A DNA stretch of 64,000 bases, taken from assembly GCF_026015295.1 (NCBI RefSeq), contig NZ_JAPDUW010000001.1, positions 310,001 through 374,000 of the forward strand, written 5' to 3'. The notes under the pieces are model-generated. The model was not told the DNA's origin, did no database searches, and was given only the letters and a program-made list of their open reading frames with translations. Below, piece after piece: positions 1 to 8,550 of this stretch. The stretch's first letter is position 1. Every line of letters begins with the position of its first letter. Position numbers and translations under genes: made by a program. This DNA comes from Segatella copri. GTDB lineage: Bacteria > Bacteroidota > Bacteroidia > Bacteroidales > Bacteroidaceae.

Positions 1-2220
1 CAGATTCACAAGACTTTCGTGCGTACAGAGGTAATTGGCAACAAGGAAGAGTGCCAACCTAAGAACTCCACTCAGCTGAGGGATTTTCTCAGAACTAATA
101 AGCCGATGGTCTTTACGCTGATACATAAATTCCAGTACGACAAGACCAAAAAATACCCTCTCCTTTCCGACCGCAATGACATCTTTGTCTTGGTGGACGA
201 GGCGCATCGCACCCAGTACAAGCAGCTTGCCGAGAATATGCATACGGGACTTCCGAATGCCAACTACATCGCCTTTACAGGTACACCGCTCTTGGGAAGT
301 AAGAGACTAACCAATCAGTGGTTTGGCGACTATGTGTCAGAATACAATTTCGCCCAAGCCATCGAGGATGGTAGTACCGTGCCGCTTTTTTATAGCAGAA
401 GAGTGCCGGAGGTGGGATTGACCAACAACTGGCTTGATACTGATATCGACCAGATATGCGAAGAAGAAAACCTCAATGGTCGGGAGAAGGAGCTTTTAGA
501 GAATTCTTCCTCTCGCATCTTGGAAGTAATCAAGCGTGAGGAACGCTTAGACCGCATAGCCAAGGACATTGCCCACCATTTCCCTCGTCGTGGATTCATG
601 GGGAAAGGTATGGTTGTAAGTGTGGATAAGTACACCGCCGTAAGAATGTATGACAAGGTGCAGAAATATTGGGCAGAGGAGAAGAAGGCTCTGGTGAAGG
701 AACGCAACGAAGCTAAGACACGGGAGGAGCGAGAGAAGATAAACGCTATGCTTGCCTATATGAACAAGGTGGAAATGGCTGTAGTTATCAGTAAGGAGGA
801 CGGCGAGGAAGGAAAGTTTGCAGCCCAAGGGCTTGACATTACTCTTCATCGCAAAAAGTTGGAGGCCATAACTGCCGATGGCAAAGATATTGAGGATAGG
901 TTCAAGGACAAGGATGACCCATTAAGCTTGGTCTTCGTCTGTGCCATGTGGCTCACAGGTTTTGATGTTCCGTCACTCTCTACGCTCTATCTTGATAAAC
1001 CGATGAAAGGACACACCTTGATGCAGGCTATTGCTCGAGCCAATCGTGTGTTCCCAGGCAAGTCCTGCGGCATCATCGTCGATTACGTCAACGTGTTTAA
1101 GTATATGCAGCAAGCTCTTTCTGATTATGCATCCACTGGTGATGATATGGATTATCCTGCTAAGGATATCGGGCTGTTGATAGCGAATATCGACCGAACA
1201 ATCGTGGAATGTGATGGGTTCTTGCTGTCGCTTGGTGTCAAGATTGATGGCATTATTGCCGAAGGTAATACCCTCGACCAGCTGGAAATGTTCCGTAAGG
1301 CATACAACCGCATCTTAGAGAAAGACGAATGGAAAGACCGATTCAAGGTTCTCACCAATCTCCTGATGAATCTATATGATGCAGCGAAGCCTGAGATATT
1401 TGAACGTGCTTGGTACAATGAAAAGTTTGCGCCGTTAGCATACTTGAACGGCTTGTTCTGTAACCAGATAGACGATGAGAAGTTGCGCAGGGCAAAGCAG
1501 CGTATGGCTGAGACGCTAGATCAGAGCGTTTCATCTGTAATGGTGGGAATGCCAGGCTCTTTGGCTGATGGTTCTATGGCGGCGGATGAACTCCATCCTC
1601 GTCCGGGATACATGATTCATCAAGGCAAAGTCATCGACCTGAGCAAGATAGACGTTGAGGCTCTCCGAAAGGAACTCAACGCCACTCCTTACAAGGCTTT
1701 GGAGGTTGAAGACCTGCGTAGTTTCATCGAGCAAACTTTGGTGCAGATGATTAACAGAAATTGTACTCGTGTAAAGTTCTCTGAGCGATACAAGAACATC
1801 ATCGACAAGTATAATGCCGGTGGAAGTGAGAATGAGGATTACTATGAAAAATTGCTTCAGCTGGTGGAAGAACTGAAGAAGGAGCAATCTCGTTCCACGG
1901 ATATAGGATTGAAGGAAGAAGAGTTGGAAATCTACGATATGTTGACTTCTGGCAGGAAACTTACCAAGGCTGAGGAGCAAAAAGTGATTCTTGCCTCCAA
2001 GAACCTCTATAAAAAGTTATTGGAGGAGAAGGACAAGGTGATGGTGGTGGATTGGTATAAGGATGAACAACCAAGACATCAAGTGTTAGCCTTGATACAG
2101 ACCTCGCTCAATGAAGATTTGCCGATGAGCTATGATCGTATGTCGTTCAATGACAAAACTCATCTGCTATTTGAACATTTTGTGGATATGGCAGTACAAG
2201 GATATGGTTGGGTGGCGTGA
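1..2220 (+). CDS. hsdR: Type I restriction endonuclease subunit R, C-terminal part (5' end outside window)
   Basis: The motor and cleavage subunit of a type I restriction-modification complex; it uses ATP to translocate DNA before cutting. The reading frame is open from base 1, so the first in-frame GTG (base 19) is not the true start. Visible motifs are the DEAH box (VLVDEAHRTQY), FTGTP (motif III) and the motif V/VI stretch LTGFDVPS with QAIARANR, all of the SF2 helicase core. A long helical C-terminal region follows, as in HsdR proteins. The N-terminal nuclease domain and Walker A lie outside the window, as must hsdM and hsdS if present. It ends at a TGA with a hairpin-containing gap before the convergent hepT. 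Family assignment is firm; activity cannot be judged from this part. Confidence 0.93.
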   Translation, partial: QIHKTFVRTEVIGNKEECQPKNSTQLRDFLRTNKPMVFTLIHKFQYDKTKKYPLLSDRNDIFVLVDEAHRTQYKQLAENMHTGLPNANYIAFTGTPLLGSKRLTNQWFGDYVSEYNFAQAIEDGSTVPLFYSRRVPEVGLTNNWLDTDIDQICEEENLNGREKELLENSSSRILEVIKREERLDRIAKDIAHHFPRRGFMGKGMVVSVDKYTAVRMYDKVQKYWAEEKKALVKERNEAKTREEREKINAMLAYMNKVEMAVVISKEDGEEGKFAAQGLDITLHRKKLEAITADGKDIEDRFKDKDDPLSLVFVCAMWLTGFDVPSLSTLYLDKPMKGHTLMQAIARANRVFPGKSCGIIVDYVNVFKYMQQALSDYASTGDDMDYPAKDIGLLIANIDRTIVECDGFLLSLGVKIDGIIAEGNTLDQLEMFRKAYNRILEKDEWKDRFKVLTNLLMNLYDAAKPEIFERAWYNEKFAPLAYLNGLFCNQIDDEKLRRAKQRMAETLDQSVSSVMVGMPGSLADGSMAADELHPRPGYMIHQGKVIDLSKIDVEALRKELNATPYKALEVEDLRSFIEQTLVQMINRNCTRVKFSERYKNIIDKYNAGGSENEDYYEKLLQLVEELKKEQSRSTDIGLKEEELEIYDMLTSGRKLTKAEEQKVILASKNLYKKLLEEKDKVMVVDWYKDEQPRHQVLALIQTSLNEDLPMSYDRMSFNDKTHLLFEHFVDMAVQGYGWVA

Positions 2221-2333
2221 TAAATAGCTATTATTGATGGCTATGTTACATCGCGTATATAGAAAAAGTTTTTCTATTTTATTGCCACATCTGCCACGCA
2301 GATTGTAAGTAATTGAGACACAGAAAGAAATGG

Positions 2334-2362
2334 GTGGCAATAAGACGTATTCTTATTGTCAC
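2334..2362. terminator. Hairpin between convergent hsdR and hepT
   Basis: The 12-base arms GTGGCAATAAGA (2334-2345) and TCTTATTGTCAC (2351-2362) pair with one mismatch around a 5-base loop. Two further copies of CCTATTGCCA follow. The position between convergent 3' ends fits a bidirectional terminator, but there is no clear U-tract. Confidence 0.4.
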
Positions 2363-2395
2363 CTATTGCCACCTATTGCCACGCCTTGTTTTTGC

Positions 2396-2755
2396 TTATT
2401 CTTCTGTAAACTTCTCAGAATCAAGCAGTTGTTTGATTTGTGGCATCAAAACAGGTATATCCTTCTCTATGATATTCCAAAGCTGTTTGGGCTTTATTGT
2501 ATAGTATCCATGCACCAAAACATGCCTTAAACCTATCATTTGCTCCCATGGAATCTCTGTATGTTTTGCTCGAAATTCTTTGGTAAGCATATAAGAGGCT
2601 TCACCTATGATTTCTGCTAACTTGACGAAACCATAAAAGATAATTGGATCGTCCTTAACTGCATCAAATGTGTACTTGTCTTTTGAGGCAAGTAAATCAT
2701 TGCAAGCTTGGAGAATATGTTCAAGCCTTCCTTTGTCTTTAACTTTTTCTCTCAT
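2396..2755 (-). CDS. HepT-like HEPN toxin (DUF86 family)
   Basis: A 119-residue HEPN-fold protein, the toxin half of the HEPN/MNT (type VII) toxin-antitoxin family, whose members are RNases. The signature RX4HXY is present as R77, H82 and Y84 (RHVLVHGY). In the studied Shewanella system the Tyr of this motif is AMPylated by the MNT partner, which blocks RNase activity. The start overlaps the 3' end of the upstream mntA-like gene by 17 bases, so the pair is translationally coupled, antitoxin first. It lies directly downstream of, and convergent with, a type I restriction gene, which is typical defence-island company. Family confidence is high; a role in defence is inference. Confidence 0.86.
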   Translation of the reverse strand: MREKVKDKGRLEHILQACNDLLASKDKYTFDAVKDDPIIFYGFVKLAEIIGEASYMLTKEFRAKHTEIPWEQMIGLRHVLVHGYYTIKPKQLWNIIEKDIPVLMPQIKQLLDSEKFTEE

Positions 2756-3047
2756 AAATCAATATTTTATCTCGGTTTGCTGATTTTGATGCAAAAGGAA
2801 GAAGGCAATCCTCTTCTATTAAATCTACAGGGCGCTTGATAATCTTTTTGAGGTTTACCATGATTCCTGAGATGTCGAACAGGGATATGGAGTCACTGTC
2901 TTGGTATCTAACCAACAAGTCAACATCGCTCTTTGGAGTTTCTTCACCACGAGAGCATGAACCAAACAGCCAAGCCTTTTCTATGGGCTGGCTAGCAAGA
3001 TACTGCTGTATCTTTGGTATCATTTCTTGTACATTCTTGCTAAGCAT
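2739..3047 (-). CDS. MntA-like minimal nucleotidyltransferase antitoxin
   Basis: A 102-residue minimal nucleotidyltransferase of the MNT/MntA family, predicted to transfer AMP from ATP to the HEPN partner encoded directly downstream. The catalytic motif GSCSRGEETPKSDVDLLV spans residues 29-46: Gly29-Ser30 bind the triphosphate, and Asp41 and Asp43 form the metal-binding DxD. The size matches the minimal enzymes, which lack an accessory domain. The 17-base overlap with hepT shows the two are co-expressed. The upstream region (3048-3155) holds a T-rich stretch but no strong -7 box. Confidence 0.88.
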   Translation of the reverse strand: MLSKNVQEMIPKIQQYLASQPIEKAWLFGSCSRGEETPKSDVDLLVRYQDSDSISLFDISGIMVNLKKIIKRPVDLIEEDCLLPFASKSANRDKILIYERKS

Positions 3048-3155
3048 AAGCGATACAATTTGATTTATGTTGCAAATATAATCTTTTTTATCGGTTCTTC
3101 CAAACTTTTTATAGAAAAAGTGAACTTTTTAAGCCTTATTGCTTAGTGAAGGCAG

Positions 3156-3251
3156 AGTGTCTACTATTTCTGTTTTATAAAATAGATACTGTCTACCTTT
3201 CTAGTCTATAAAGTAAAAAAGTGTCTACTGAAATCAGGAAAAGTCACGCTA
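3156..3251. repeat. Degenerate 32-bp tandem repeat, three units
   Basis: Three units begin at 3156, 3188 and 3220, each opening with A[GC]TGTCTACT or a close variant, at exactly 32-base spacing. The first two units continue with T/A-rich sequence. The block lies in the 369-base gap between the mntA and SGNH hydrolase genes and runs into the 22-bp array that follows. No gene is seen in it. Confidence 0.6.
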
Positions 3252-3399
3252 AGGCAATGCCCGCTAGTGCCCGAGGCGTTGGGCAAATTTGCCCAACTAC
3301 CTCGGGTATCTTTGCTCATCGTCTCGGTCATTCGTACCCGCGTACGTGGTCACGGATACCCGTGTACGTGGGTATGGATGCTCATGTACGCGGGCAGAA
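3246..3399. repeat. Degenerate 22-bp tandem array with palindromic units (array A)
   Basis: Seven units of exactly 22 bases start at 3246. Units five to seven have a central GTAC at 3342, 3364 and 3386, spaced 22 and 22. Several units are self-complementary, such as ATACCC...GGGTAT at 3356-3375. The pair CCCGAGG (3270-3276) and CCTCGGG (3300-3306) brackets the perfect 18-base palindrome TTGGGCAAATTTGCCCAA (3279-3296). A 77-codon frame can be read through it but has no sign of being a gene. The array ends 17 bases from the 3' end of the SGNH hydrolase gene. Confidence 0.75.
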
Positions 3400-3416
3400 A
3401 ATGATGATGCGGATTT

Positions 3417-4283
3417 CTAGAAGACGCAAGGCAATGCTGATAGCTGCTGCATGATGGTCTTTGCCATGCGGGAGTGGCCGGCATCATTAGGATGAAGACG
3501 GTCGGTATCCGGTTTGTTAAACATCTGCGCACCAGCATCGTAAAGAGGGAAGAGACCGGAAAGGGAGTTGAGGTCGATGACCGGAACTGCCCAGACATTG
3601 CCTGTTTCCTTGATAGCTTTCACGTATTCATCGAAGAAGATGCCACGCGCATTCTCGTACATCTCATCTGGCTGGATGTTCTTGTCACCACTGGCAAAGA
3701 GAGCACGATGCACAGGAGTCATCACCACGATTTGCTTGGTAGGATACATCTGCTTCAACTTCGACATGGCGATGTTGATGCGGCCTTTCAATGTATTCTT
3801 GTCCATGCTGAAGTGGCGGTGGCGGCGCTGTACCATTTCGCTTGGCTTGTGGCGGGCTACTCTCACGCTGTCGAAAGTCTCCGTGTACCATTCGCCTACA
3901 GGCACACCATTGTTGTAATCGTTGGTACCCATAAAGATGAGGATGGCATCAAAATCATCACCATGTTCCTTCTGCAGTTGGTCTGCCTGACGGGGAATAT
4001 CGTTCCACTGTCTGCCGCTCACACCATAAACGTAAGGGGTGATGCCGAGCCAATCCTGCAGGAATCCCCAGTATTTTACTTTTGATGCCTTGATGTTAGG
4101 GTCGGTGATGGAGTCGCCGAAGTAAGCCACTTTCTTTCCCTTCCAGGGATGCTGAAGGTTCTTGAAAGCCTTTTCTTTTTCGGCAATTTCTTTCTTGCTC
4201 ATCGCCTTCTGGGCGAAGGCGGGTAGGGTTGGCATCGCCAAAGTCAAGGCGAGTGCCAGGGTAATCATTGTTTGTTTCTTCAT
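3417..4283 (-). CDS. Secreted SGNH/GDSL-family hydrolase
   Basis: A 288-residue exported esterase-type hydrolase. An N-terminal signal peptide (residues 1-24, ending ALTLAMPTLPAFAQ) precedes block I, FGDSITD, with the nucleophile Ser58. Block III is GTND at 119-122, and the C-terminal DRLHPNDAGH supplies the Asp-His pair. The start chosen is the ATG at 4283, because the frame runs 22 codons further upstream without a signal-peptide-like start and crosses the predicted -7 box (4315-4322). The substrate is not evident: SGNH proteins remove acetyl groups from polysaccharides or cleave lipid esters. It is divergent from the MFS gene. Confidence 0.9.
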   Translation of the reverse strand: MKKQTMITLALALTLAMPTLPAFAQKAMSKKEIAEKEKAFKNLQHPWKGKKVAYFGDSITDPNIKASKVKYWGFLQDWLGITPYVYGVSGRQWNDIPRQADQLQKEHGDDFDAILIFMGTNDYNNGVPVGEWYTETFDSVRVARHKPSEMVQRRHRHFSMDKNTLKGRINIAMSKLKQMYPTKQIVVMTPVHRALFASGDKNIQPDEMYENARGIFFDEYVKAIKETGNVWAVPVIDLNSLSGLFPLYDAGAQMFNKPDTDRLHPNDAGHSRMAKTIMQQLSALPCVF

Positions 4284-4314
4284 TGCTAGTTTGTTTTTAA
4301 TTCTTTTCTGAGTG

Positions 4315-4322
4315 CAAAGGTA
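4315..4322 (-). promoter_or_regulatory. Predicted -7 box of the SGNH hydrolase gene
   Basis: TACCTTTG matches the Bacteroidota TAnnTTTG consensus 31 bases upstream of the chosen ATG. A GTTG lies roughly 20 bases further upstream. Confidence 0.55.
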
Positions 4323-4387
4323 CGGCAAAAATCCCAAACGGCGCAACATTTATTGTTCAAATATCAGTCTTTTTCTGTTTTTTTTTG

Positions 4388-4395
4388 TAATTTTG
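4388..4395 (+). promoter_or_regulatory. Predicted -7 box of the MFS gene
   Basis: TAATTTTG matches TAnnTTTG 46 bases upstream of the start. No convincing -33 element is seen. Confidence 0.5.
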
Positions 4396-4441
4396 CAGCC
4401 GCTAATAGAAATGAGTATTTATAATAGGTATATTATTAAGG

Positions 4442-5614
4442 ATGACAATCAGTTTGAGTAATTTAAGTGATTTGGCGCGCAAGCGAGTGGCGGTTGCGGC
4501 TTATTATTTTGTTCCGGGAGTAGTGTTTGCCAGTTGGGCAAGCCGTATTCCGGATGTAAAACAGATGTTGCATCTGAGCAACGGCCAGTTGGGAACGGTG
4601 CTTTTCGCCATTCCTATCGGCCAACTTCTGATGATGGCTTTCTCAGGTATCCTGGTGAGTAGATTTGGCAGCAAGAAGATGCTGGTTCTCTCTGAGGTGC
4701 TCTATGTTCTGGTTCTTTTCTGCATCGGTAGCAGTACTACGGTTTTTCATCTGATTTTGAGTCTTATTGCTTTCGGAATGATGGCGAATCTGATGAACAT
4801 TGCCACCAATACGCAGGCATGTCTGGTAGAGAAGATGTATGGGCGCAACATCATGTCGTCGTTTCATGGTCTGTGGAGTCTGGGTGGATTCTCCGGTGGT
4901 ATCATTGGTGCCATCTTTGCCAATACTTTGCTCCCGATAGATGTCCACTTTGGAACTATCCTGGTTCTGAGTATTCTCATCGTTGCTGTCGGTTTCCGCT
5001 TTCTGATTAATGATGCCATGGCGAAAGCAGAAGAGGAGGATGTTCCGAAGTTCTCTTTCAAGACCATCGACCCGATTCTGTTCCTTTTGGGACTGATGGG
5101 ATTTGCCGGCATGTTCTGTGAAGGTACCGTTTACGATTGGAGTAGCGTATATTTTTCATCAGTAGTAAAACCCGATGAGGCTTTTATCCGTGCGGGCTAT
5201 GTGGCTGGTATGGGTGCGATGACGTTGGGTAGATTCATGGCTGATGGGTTTGTTACGAAATACGGCCCAGCCAGAGTATTGAAGGTTTGTGGTGGTTTGA
5301 TATTGGGCGGTTTGTGGCTGGCTGCTGCCTTGCCTTATCTCATTCCTGCCACCTTGGGTTTCCTGCTGGTAGGTTTCGGCATCTCTTCGTCGGTTCCTAT
5401 CTGTTACAGTATCGCCGGAAAATTGGGAACCATCAAGGCGAGCATCGCTATTACTATCGTTTCGAGCATCAGTTTCTTCGGTTTCCTTGTAGGACCTCCG
5501 GTTATCGGATGGCTTGCTGAGGCTACCGGTCTCCGCATTGCCATCAGCATTGCCGCCTGCCTGGGTCTGATGATAGCGTTTGTTGCCGCAAAGGTAGGAA
5601 AGAGATTATCCTGA
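4442..5614 (+). CDS. Major facilitator superfamily transporter (YbjJ-like)
   Basis: A 390-residue inner-membrane protein with about 12 hydrophobic segments in two halves. The segment GILVSRFGSKKML after the second helix is the MFS motif A-like loop (G-x-x-x-x-R-x-G-x-(K/R)). The N-terminal stretch FASWASRIPDVKQMLHLSNGQLG and the overall pattern resemble the YbjJ/fucose-permease-like branch, whose substrates are mostly unknown. It stands alone with its own promoter, divergent from the SGNH hydrolase gene. The 3' end runs directly into a 22-bp tandem array. Confidence 0.92.
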   Translation: MTISLSNLSDLARKRVAVAAYYFVPGVVFASWASRIPDVKQMLHLSNGQLGTVLFAIPIGQLLMMAFSGILVSRFGSKKMLVLSEVLYVLVLFCIGSSTTVFHLILSLIAFGMMANLMNIATNTQACLVEKMYGRNIMSSFHGLWSLGGFSGGIIGAIFANTLLPIDVHFGTILVLSILIVAVGFRFLINDAMAKAEEEDVPKFSFKTIDPILFLLGLMGFAGMFCEGTVYDWSSVYFSSVVKPDEAFIRAGYVAGMGAMTLGRFMADGFVTKYGPARVLKVCGGLILGGLWLAAALPYLIPATLGFLLVGFGISSSVPICYSIAGKLGTIKASIAITIVSSISFFGFLVGPPVIGWLAEATGLRIAISIAACLGLMIAFVAAKVGKRLS

Positions 5615-5631
5615 ATAAGGAAACGGTTGAT

Positions 5632-5853
5632 GTCTTCTAATGATATGATTGATGTCGTTCAGGTATATGACTGATAACGTTCTAGTATATGACTAAAATC
5701 TTCCAAACAGTTACTTGAAGTCTTTCAGATATATAGAATAAGTCTTCTGGATATATTATATAGTAAGCCGCACAACAGCTGATGTGCGCTTGCACAACAG
5801 GTGTTGTGCGAGCGTCGCTCAGCTGTTGTGCGGCTGTCGTTCAGGTGTTGTGC
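5632..5853. repeat. Degenerate 22-bp tandem array (array B)
   Basis: Six AT-rich 22-base units start at 5632, 5654, 5676, 5698, 5720 and 5742 (consensus near GTCTTTCAGGTATATGA). They are followed by a GC-rich block in which palindrome centres A-G-[CG]-T recur at 5777, 5799, 5821 and 5843, exactly 22 bases apart. The core GTCGTTCAGG occurs in both blocks (5654 and 5836), which ties them to one family despite a 6-base phase shift. The unit GCACAACAGGTGTTGTGC (5792-5809) is nearly palindromic. The array fills the gap between the 3' ends of the MFS gene and feoAB. Confidence 0.8.
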
Positions 5854-5890
5854 GCTCTCTTTGTTTGTTTTCTTAAAGCAGACACCTTGA

Positions 5891-8422
5891 TTAGATAAAC
5901 AAACATCCTATCTGGAAGACCAGGGCTGATACTACCCATGCCAGGAGCGTGGTGTAGCCGGCGGCGAAGCCTGCCCATTTCCAACTGCCCGTCTCGCCCT
6001 TGATGGCAGCGATGGTGGCGATGCAAGGGAAGTAGAGCAATACAAAGAGGAGGAAACAGTAGGCGGTGAGCGTTGCCTTCGCTGCTGCCTCGGCATCGCT
6101 GTAACCGTAGGTCTTCTTCAGGTCGGAAGTCATCTGCTTCTTCAAGACTTCGTATTTTCCGTCTTCATCGTTGTAATCCTGATCATCAGAGAAACTGTCG
6201 TTGTTGCTGTAGAGCACGCCCATTGTTGAGGCTACAATCTCCTTGGCACCCACACCGGAAACCAAGCCCACATCCAGTTTCCAGTCGAAACCCTGTGGGG
6301 TGAAGATAGGCTCGATGGTCTTACCGATTCTGCCGATATAGCTCTGTTCCTGCTGTGCCTGGGTATCAAGTTCTTCATTATGAGGGAAATAACCCAAAGC
6401 CCATACGATGATACTTGCCACAAGGATGATACCACCCATCTTCTTCAAGTACTGCTTACCCTTCTCCCAGGTATGTCGGCCTATCGCCTTCCAGGTAGGG
6501 AAGCGGTAAGGAGGCAACTCCATTACGAACGGGGTATCTTCGCCCTTCACCACGAAACTGGCAAAGATGCGGCTCAATATCACGGCAAGGAAGATGCCGA
6601 TGAGATAGAGCGATACCATGATGAGTGAACGGTATTGGATGGCAAAGAATGTTCCGATGACCATGATGTAGATTGGCAGACGAGCAGAACAGCTCATCAA
6701 TGGCAATATCAGCATCGTAATCAGACGCGAACGGTGACTCTCGATGGTTCTTGTTGCCATCACGGCAGGTACGTTACATCCGAATCCCATAATCAGCGGA
6801 ATGAATGATTTGCCATGCAGCCCCATCTTGTGCATCAGCTTATCCATGATGAAGGCAGCACGAGCCATATATCCCGAATCCTCCATATAAGAGATGAAGA
6901 AATACAGAATCAGAATCTGTGGCAGGAACACGATCACGGCACCTACACCACCAATCACACCATCTACCAGCATGTCCTTCACCGGTCCGTCCGGCATCGT
7001 GGTACTGATGAATTCGCCCAGCCATGACACGCCGTCCTCAATCCATCCCTTAGGAATCTCGCCCAGTACGAAGGTGGCTGAGAACATGATGAACAGCAGC
7101 AGGATGAAGATAGGGAAGCCTACATATTTATTGGTCAGGATTCTGTCGATGAGGTGGGTTACCTGATAGGTATCCTTTGCCTTGCCCGGTTCATAGCCTG
7201 CTTCCTGCAATGCGCCATGAATGAAACCGTATTTGGCATCCATGATGGCGGTTTCGCTATCCTCCAGGGTCTCTTCCTTCACACGCTTGGCTGCCTCATC
7301 ACGGGCTGTGAAGATTTCCTTTGCTGAATTCAGATGGCTTACGTATTCCTCGGCGTGCTTATCATTCTCCAACAACTTGATAGAGAGGTATCGGGTAGAG
7401 TAGCGCTGGCGGATGGAATCATCTGCCTTCAGATATTTCTGGATATGTTCGATGCCGTGCTCTATCTCATGTCCGTGGTTGATGTGGATATGGCGATAGT
7501 GAGCGCTGGAATCTTCCTTGCCTTCGTAGAGTTCGATGATGGTCTCGAAGAGCTTGTCCACGCCTCGGCCATTGGTGAAGACGGTAGGAATCATCGAGAT
7601 ACCGAAGAGTTCGCCCAATTTGTCGTAGTCGATGTTGTCGCCACGCTTCTCGGTTTCATCAAACATATTGAGGGCGCAGACCATGCGGATGTGCATATCT
7701 ATCAACTGTGTGGTGAGATAGAGATTGCGCTCCAGGTTGCTGGTGTCGATGACGTTGATGACGATATCCGGCGTATGCTCGATGAGCTGCTTGCGCACAT
7801 AGAGTTCTTCTGGCGAATAAGCCGAGAGGGAATAGGTACCCGGCAAATCTACCAGATTGAAGTGGTAGCCGTTGAAATCGGCTTCGCCCACCTTGGCATC
7901 CACGGTTACACCACTATAATTTCCAACGCGTTCGTGAGCACCCGAAGCAAAGTTGAAGAGGGAAGTCTTACCGCAGTTTGGATTTCCCACCAGTGCCACG
8001 TTGATGACGCGGTGGAGTCTTTCTGCTTCCTGTTCAGCCAGGGCTTCGTTGCTGGCATTGTCTTTTCTTTCAGCCACGAGCATCTTGTCGCCGAGCGCCT
8101 GCTCGTCGCTATCGTTGGAATCTACTACTTTTGAGTCAATTACCTGCTGGCGGTCTTCTTCTTCCGCCTTGCTGAGCTTTGCATCGTTCTTGGCTTCATC
8201 AATGGAAACCACCTCGATATGGTCTGCTTCGCTGTGGCGGAGTGACACCTCGTAACCCATAATCTTGTATTTCACTGGGTCCTGGAGTGGGGCGTTAAGG
8301 AGTACATCTACCTTCTTGCCCTTGATGAATCCCATCTCGATGACTCTCTTTCTGAAGCCACCGTGTCCTGATACCTTGACGATAACGGCGCTTTCACCTG
8401 TTTTAAGTTCTGATAATTTCAT
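5891..8422 (-). CDS. feoB: Fused FeoA-FeoB ferrous iron transporter
   Basis: An 843-residue Fe(II) importer of the inner membrane. Residues 1-75 form a FeoA (SH3-like) domain; an acidic linker (about 76-135) joins it to the FeoB G domain. G motifs: G1 GNPNCGKTS (146-154), G2 around Thr173 (GVTVD), G3 DLPG (192-195) and G4 NMFD (252-255). The GTPase domain is followed by the nucleoside-recognition/gate membrane region with about eight or more helices, ending in hydrophobic IGCLFI. The FeoA-FeoB fusion is usual in Bacteroidota. The gene is monocistronic, convergent with the MFS gene, and its promoter lies next to the secA terminator. A possible shared regulatory half-site lies upstream (8555-8595). 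Confidence 0.97.
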   Translation of the reverse strand: MKLSELKTGESAVIVKVSGHGGFRKRVIEMGFIKGKKVDVLLNAPLQDPVKYKIMGYEVSLRHSEADHIEVVSIDEAKNDAKLSKAEEEDRQQVIDSKVVDSNDSDEQALGDKMLVAERKDNASNEALAEQEAERLHRVINVALVGNPNCGKTSLFNFASGAHERVGNYSGVTVDAKVGEADFNGYHFNLVDLPGTYSLSAYSPEELYVRKQLIEHTPDIVINVIDTSNLERNLYLTTQLIDMHIRMVCALNMFDETEKRGDNIDYDKLGELFGISMIPTVFTNGRGVDKLFETIIELYEGKEDSSAHYRHIHINHGHEIEHGIEHIQKYLKADDSIRQRYSTRYLSIKLLENDKHAEEYVSHLNSAKEIFTARDEAAKRVKEETLEDSETAIMDAKYGFIHGALQEAGYEPGKAKDTYQVTHLIDRILTNKYVGFPIFILLLFIMFSATFVLGEIPKGWIEDGVSWLGEFISTTMPDGPVKDMLVDGVIGGVGAVIVFLPQILILYFFISYMEDSGYMARAAFIMDKLMHKMGLHGKSFIPLIMGFGCNVPAVMATRTIESHRSRLITMLILPLMSCSARLPIYIMVIGTFFAIQYRSLIMVSLYLIGIFLAVILSRIFASFVVKGEDTPFVMELPPYRFPTWKAIGRHTWEKGKQYLKKMGGIILVASIIVWALGYFPHNEELDTQAQQEQSYIGRIGKTIEPIFTPQGFDWKLDVGLVSGVGAKEIVASTMGVLYSNNDSFSDDQDYNDEDGKYEVLKKQMTSDLKKTYGYSDAEAAAKATLTAYCFLLFVLLYFPCIATIAAIKGETGSWKWAGFAAGYTTLLAWVVSALVFQIGCLFI

Positions 8423-8498
8423 ATATCTTTCCTTGTTTTAATCTTGTTCTTTTCTTTGGGGCATGACCTCATGGTCAGCTCTTTTTTCTTTTCGACTG

Positions 8499-8506
8499 CA
8501 AAAATA
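8499..8506 (-). promoter_or_regulatory. Predicted -7 box of feoAB
   Basis: TATTTTTG matches TAnnTTTG and gives a leader of about 75 bases before the ATG. The -33 element is poor, which would fit regulated transcription. Confidence 0.5.
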
Positions 8507-8550
8507 CTAATAATTTTTTGCAACTTGGTAGCAATAATGTAGTTTTAAAA

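Noticed and set aside
3221..3454. 77-codon open frame through the palindromic repeats of array A
   Set aside because: It runs across tandem repeats and into the 3' end of the SGNH gene, with no start signal or protein features; the repeat structure explains the open frame.
5632..5853. CRISPR array
   Set aside because: Units are contiguous without unique spacers, the repeats are degenerate, and there are no cas genes in the window. The same holds for the arrays at 3246-3399 and 33525-33590.
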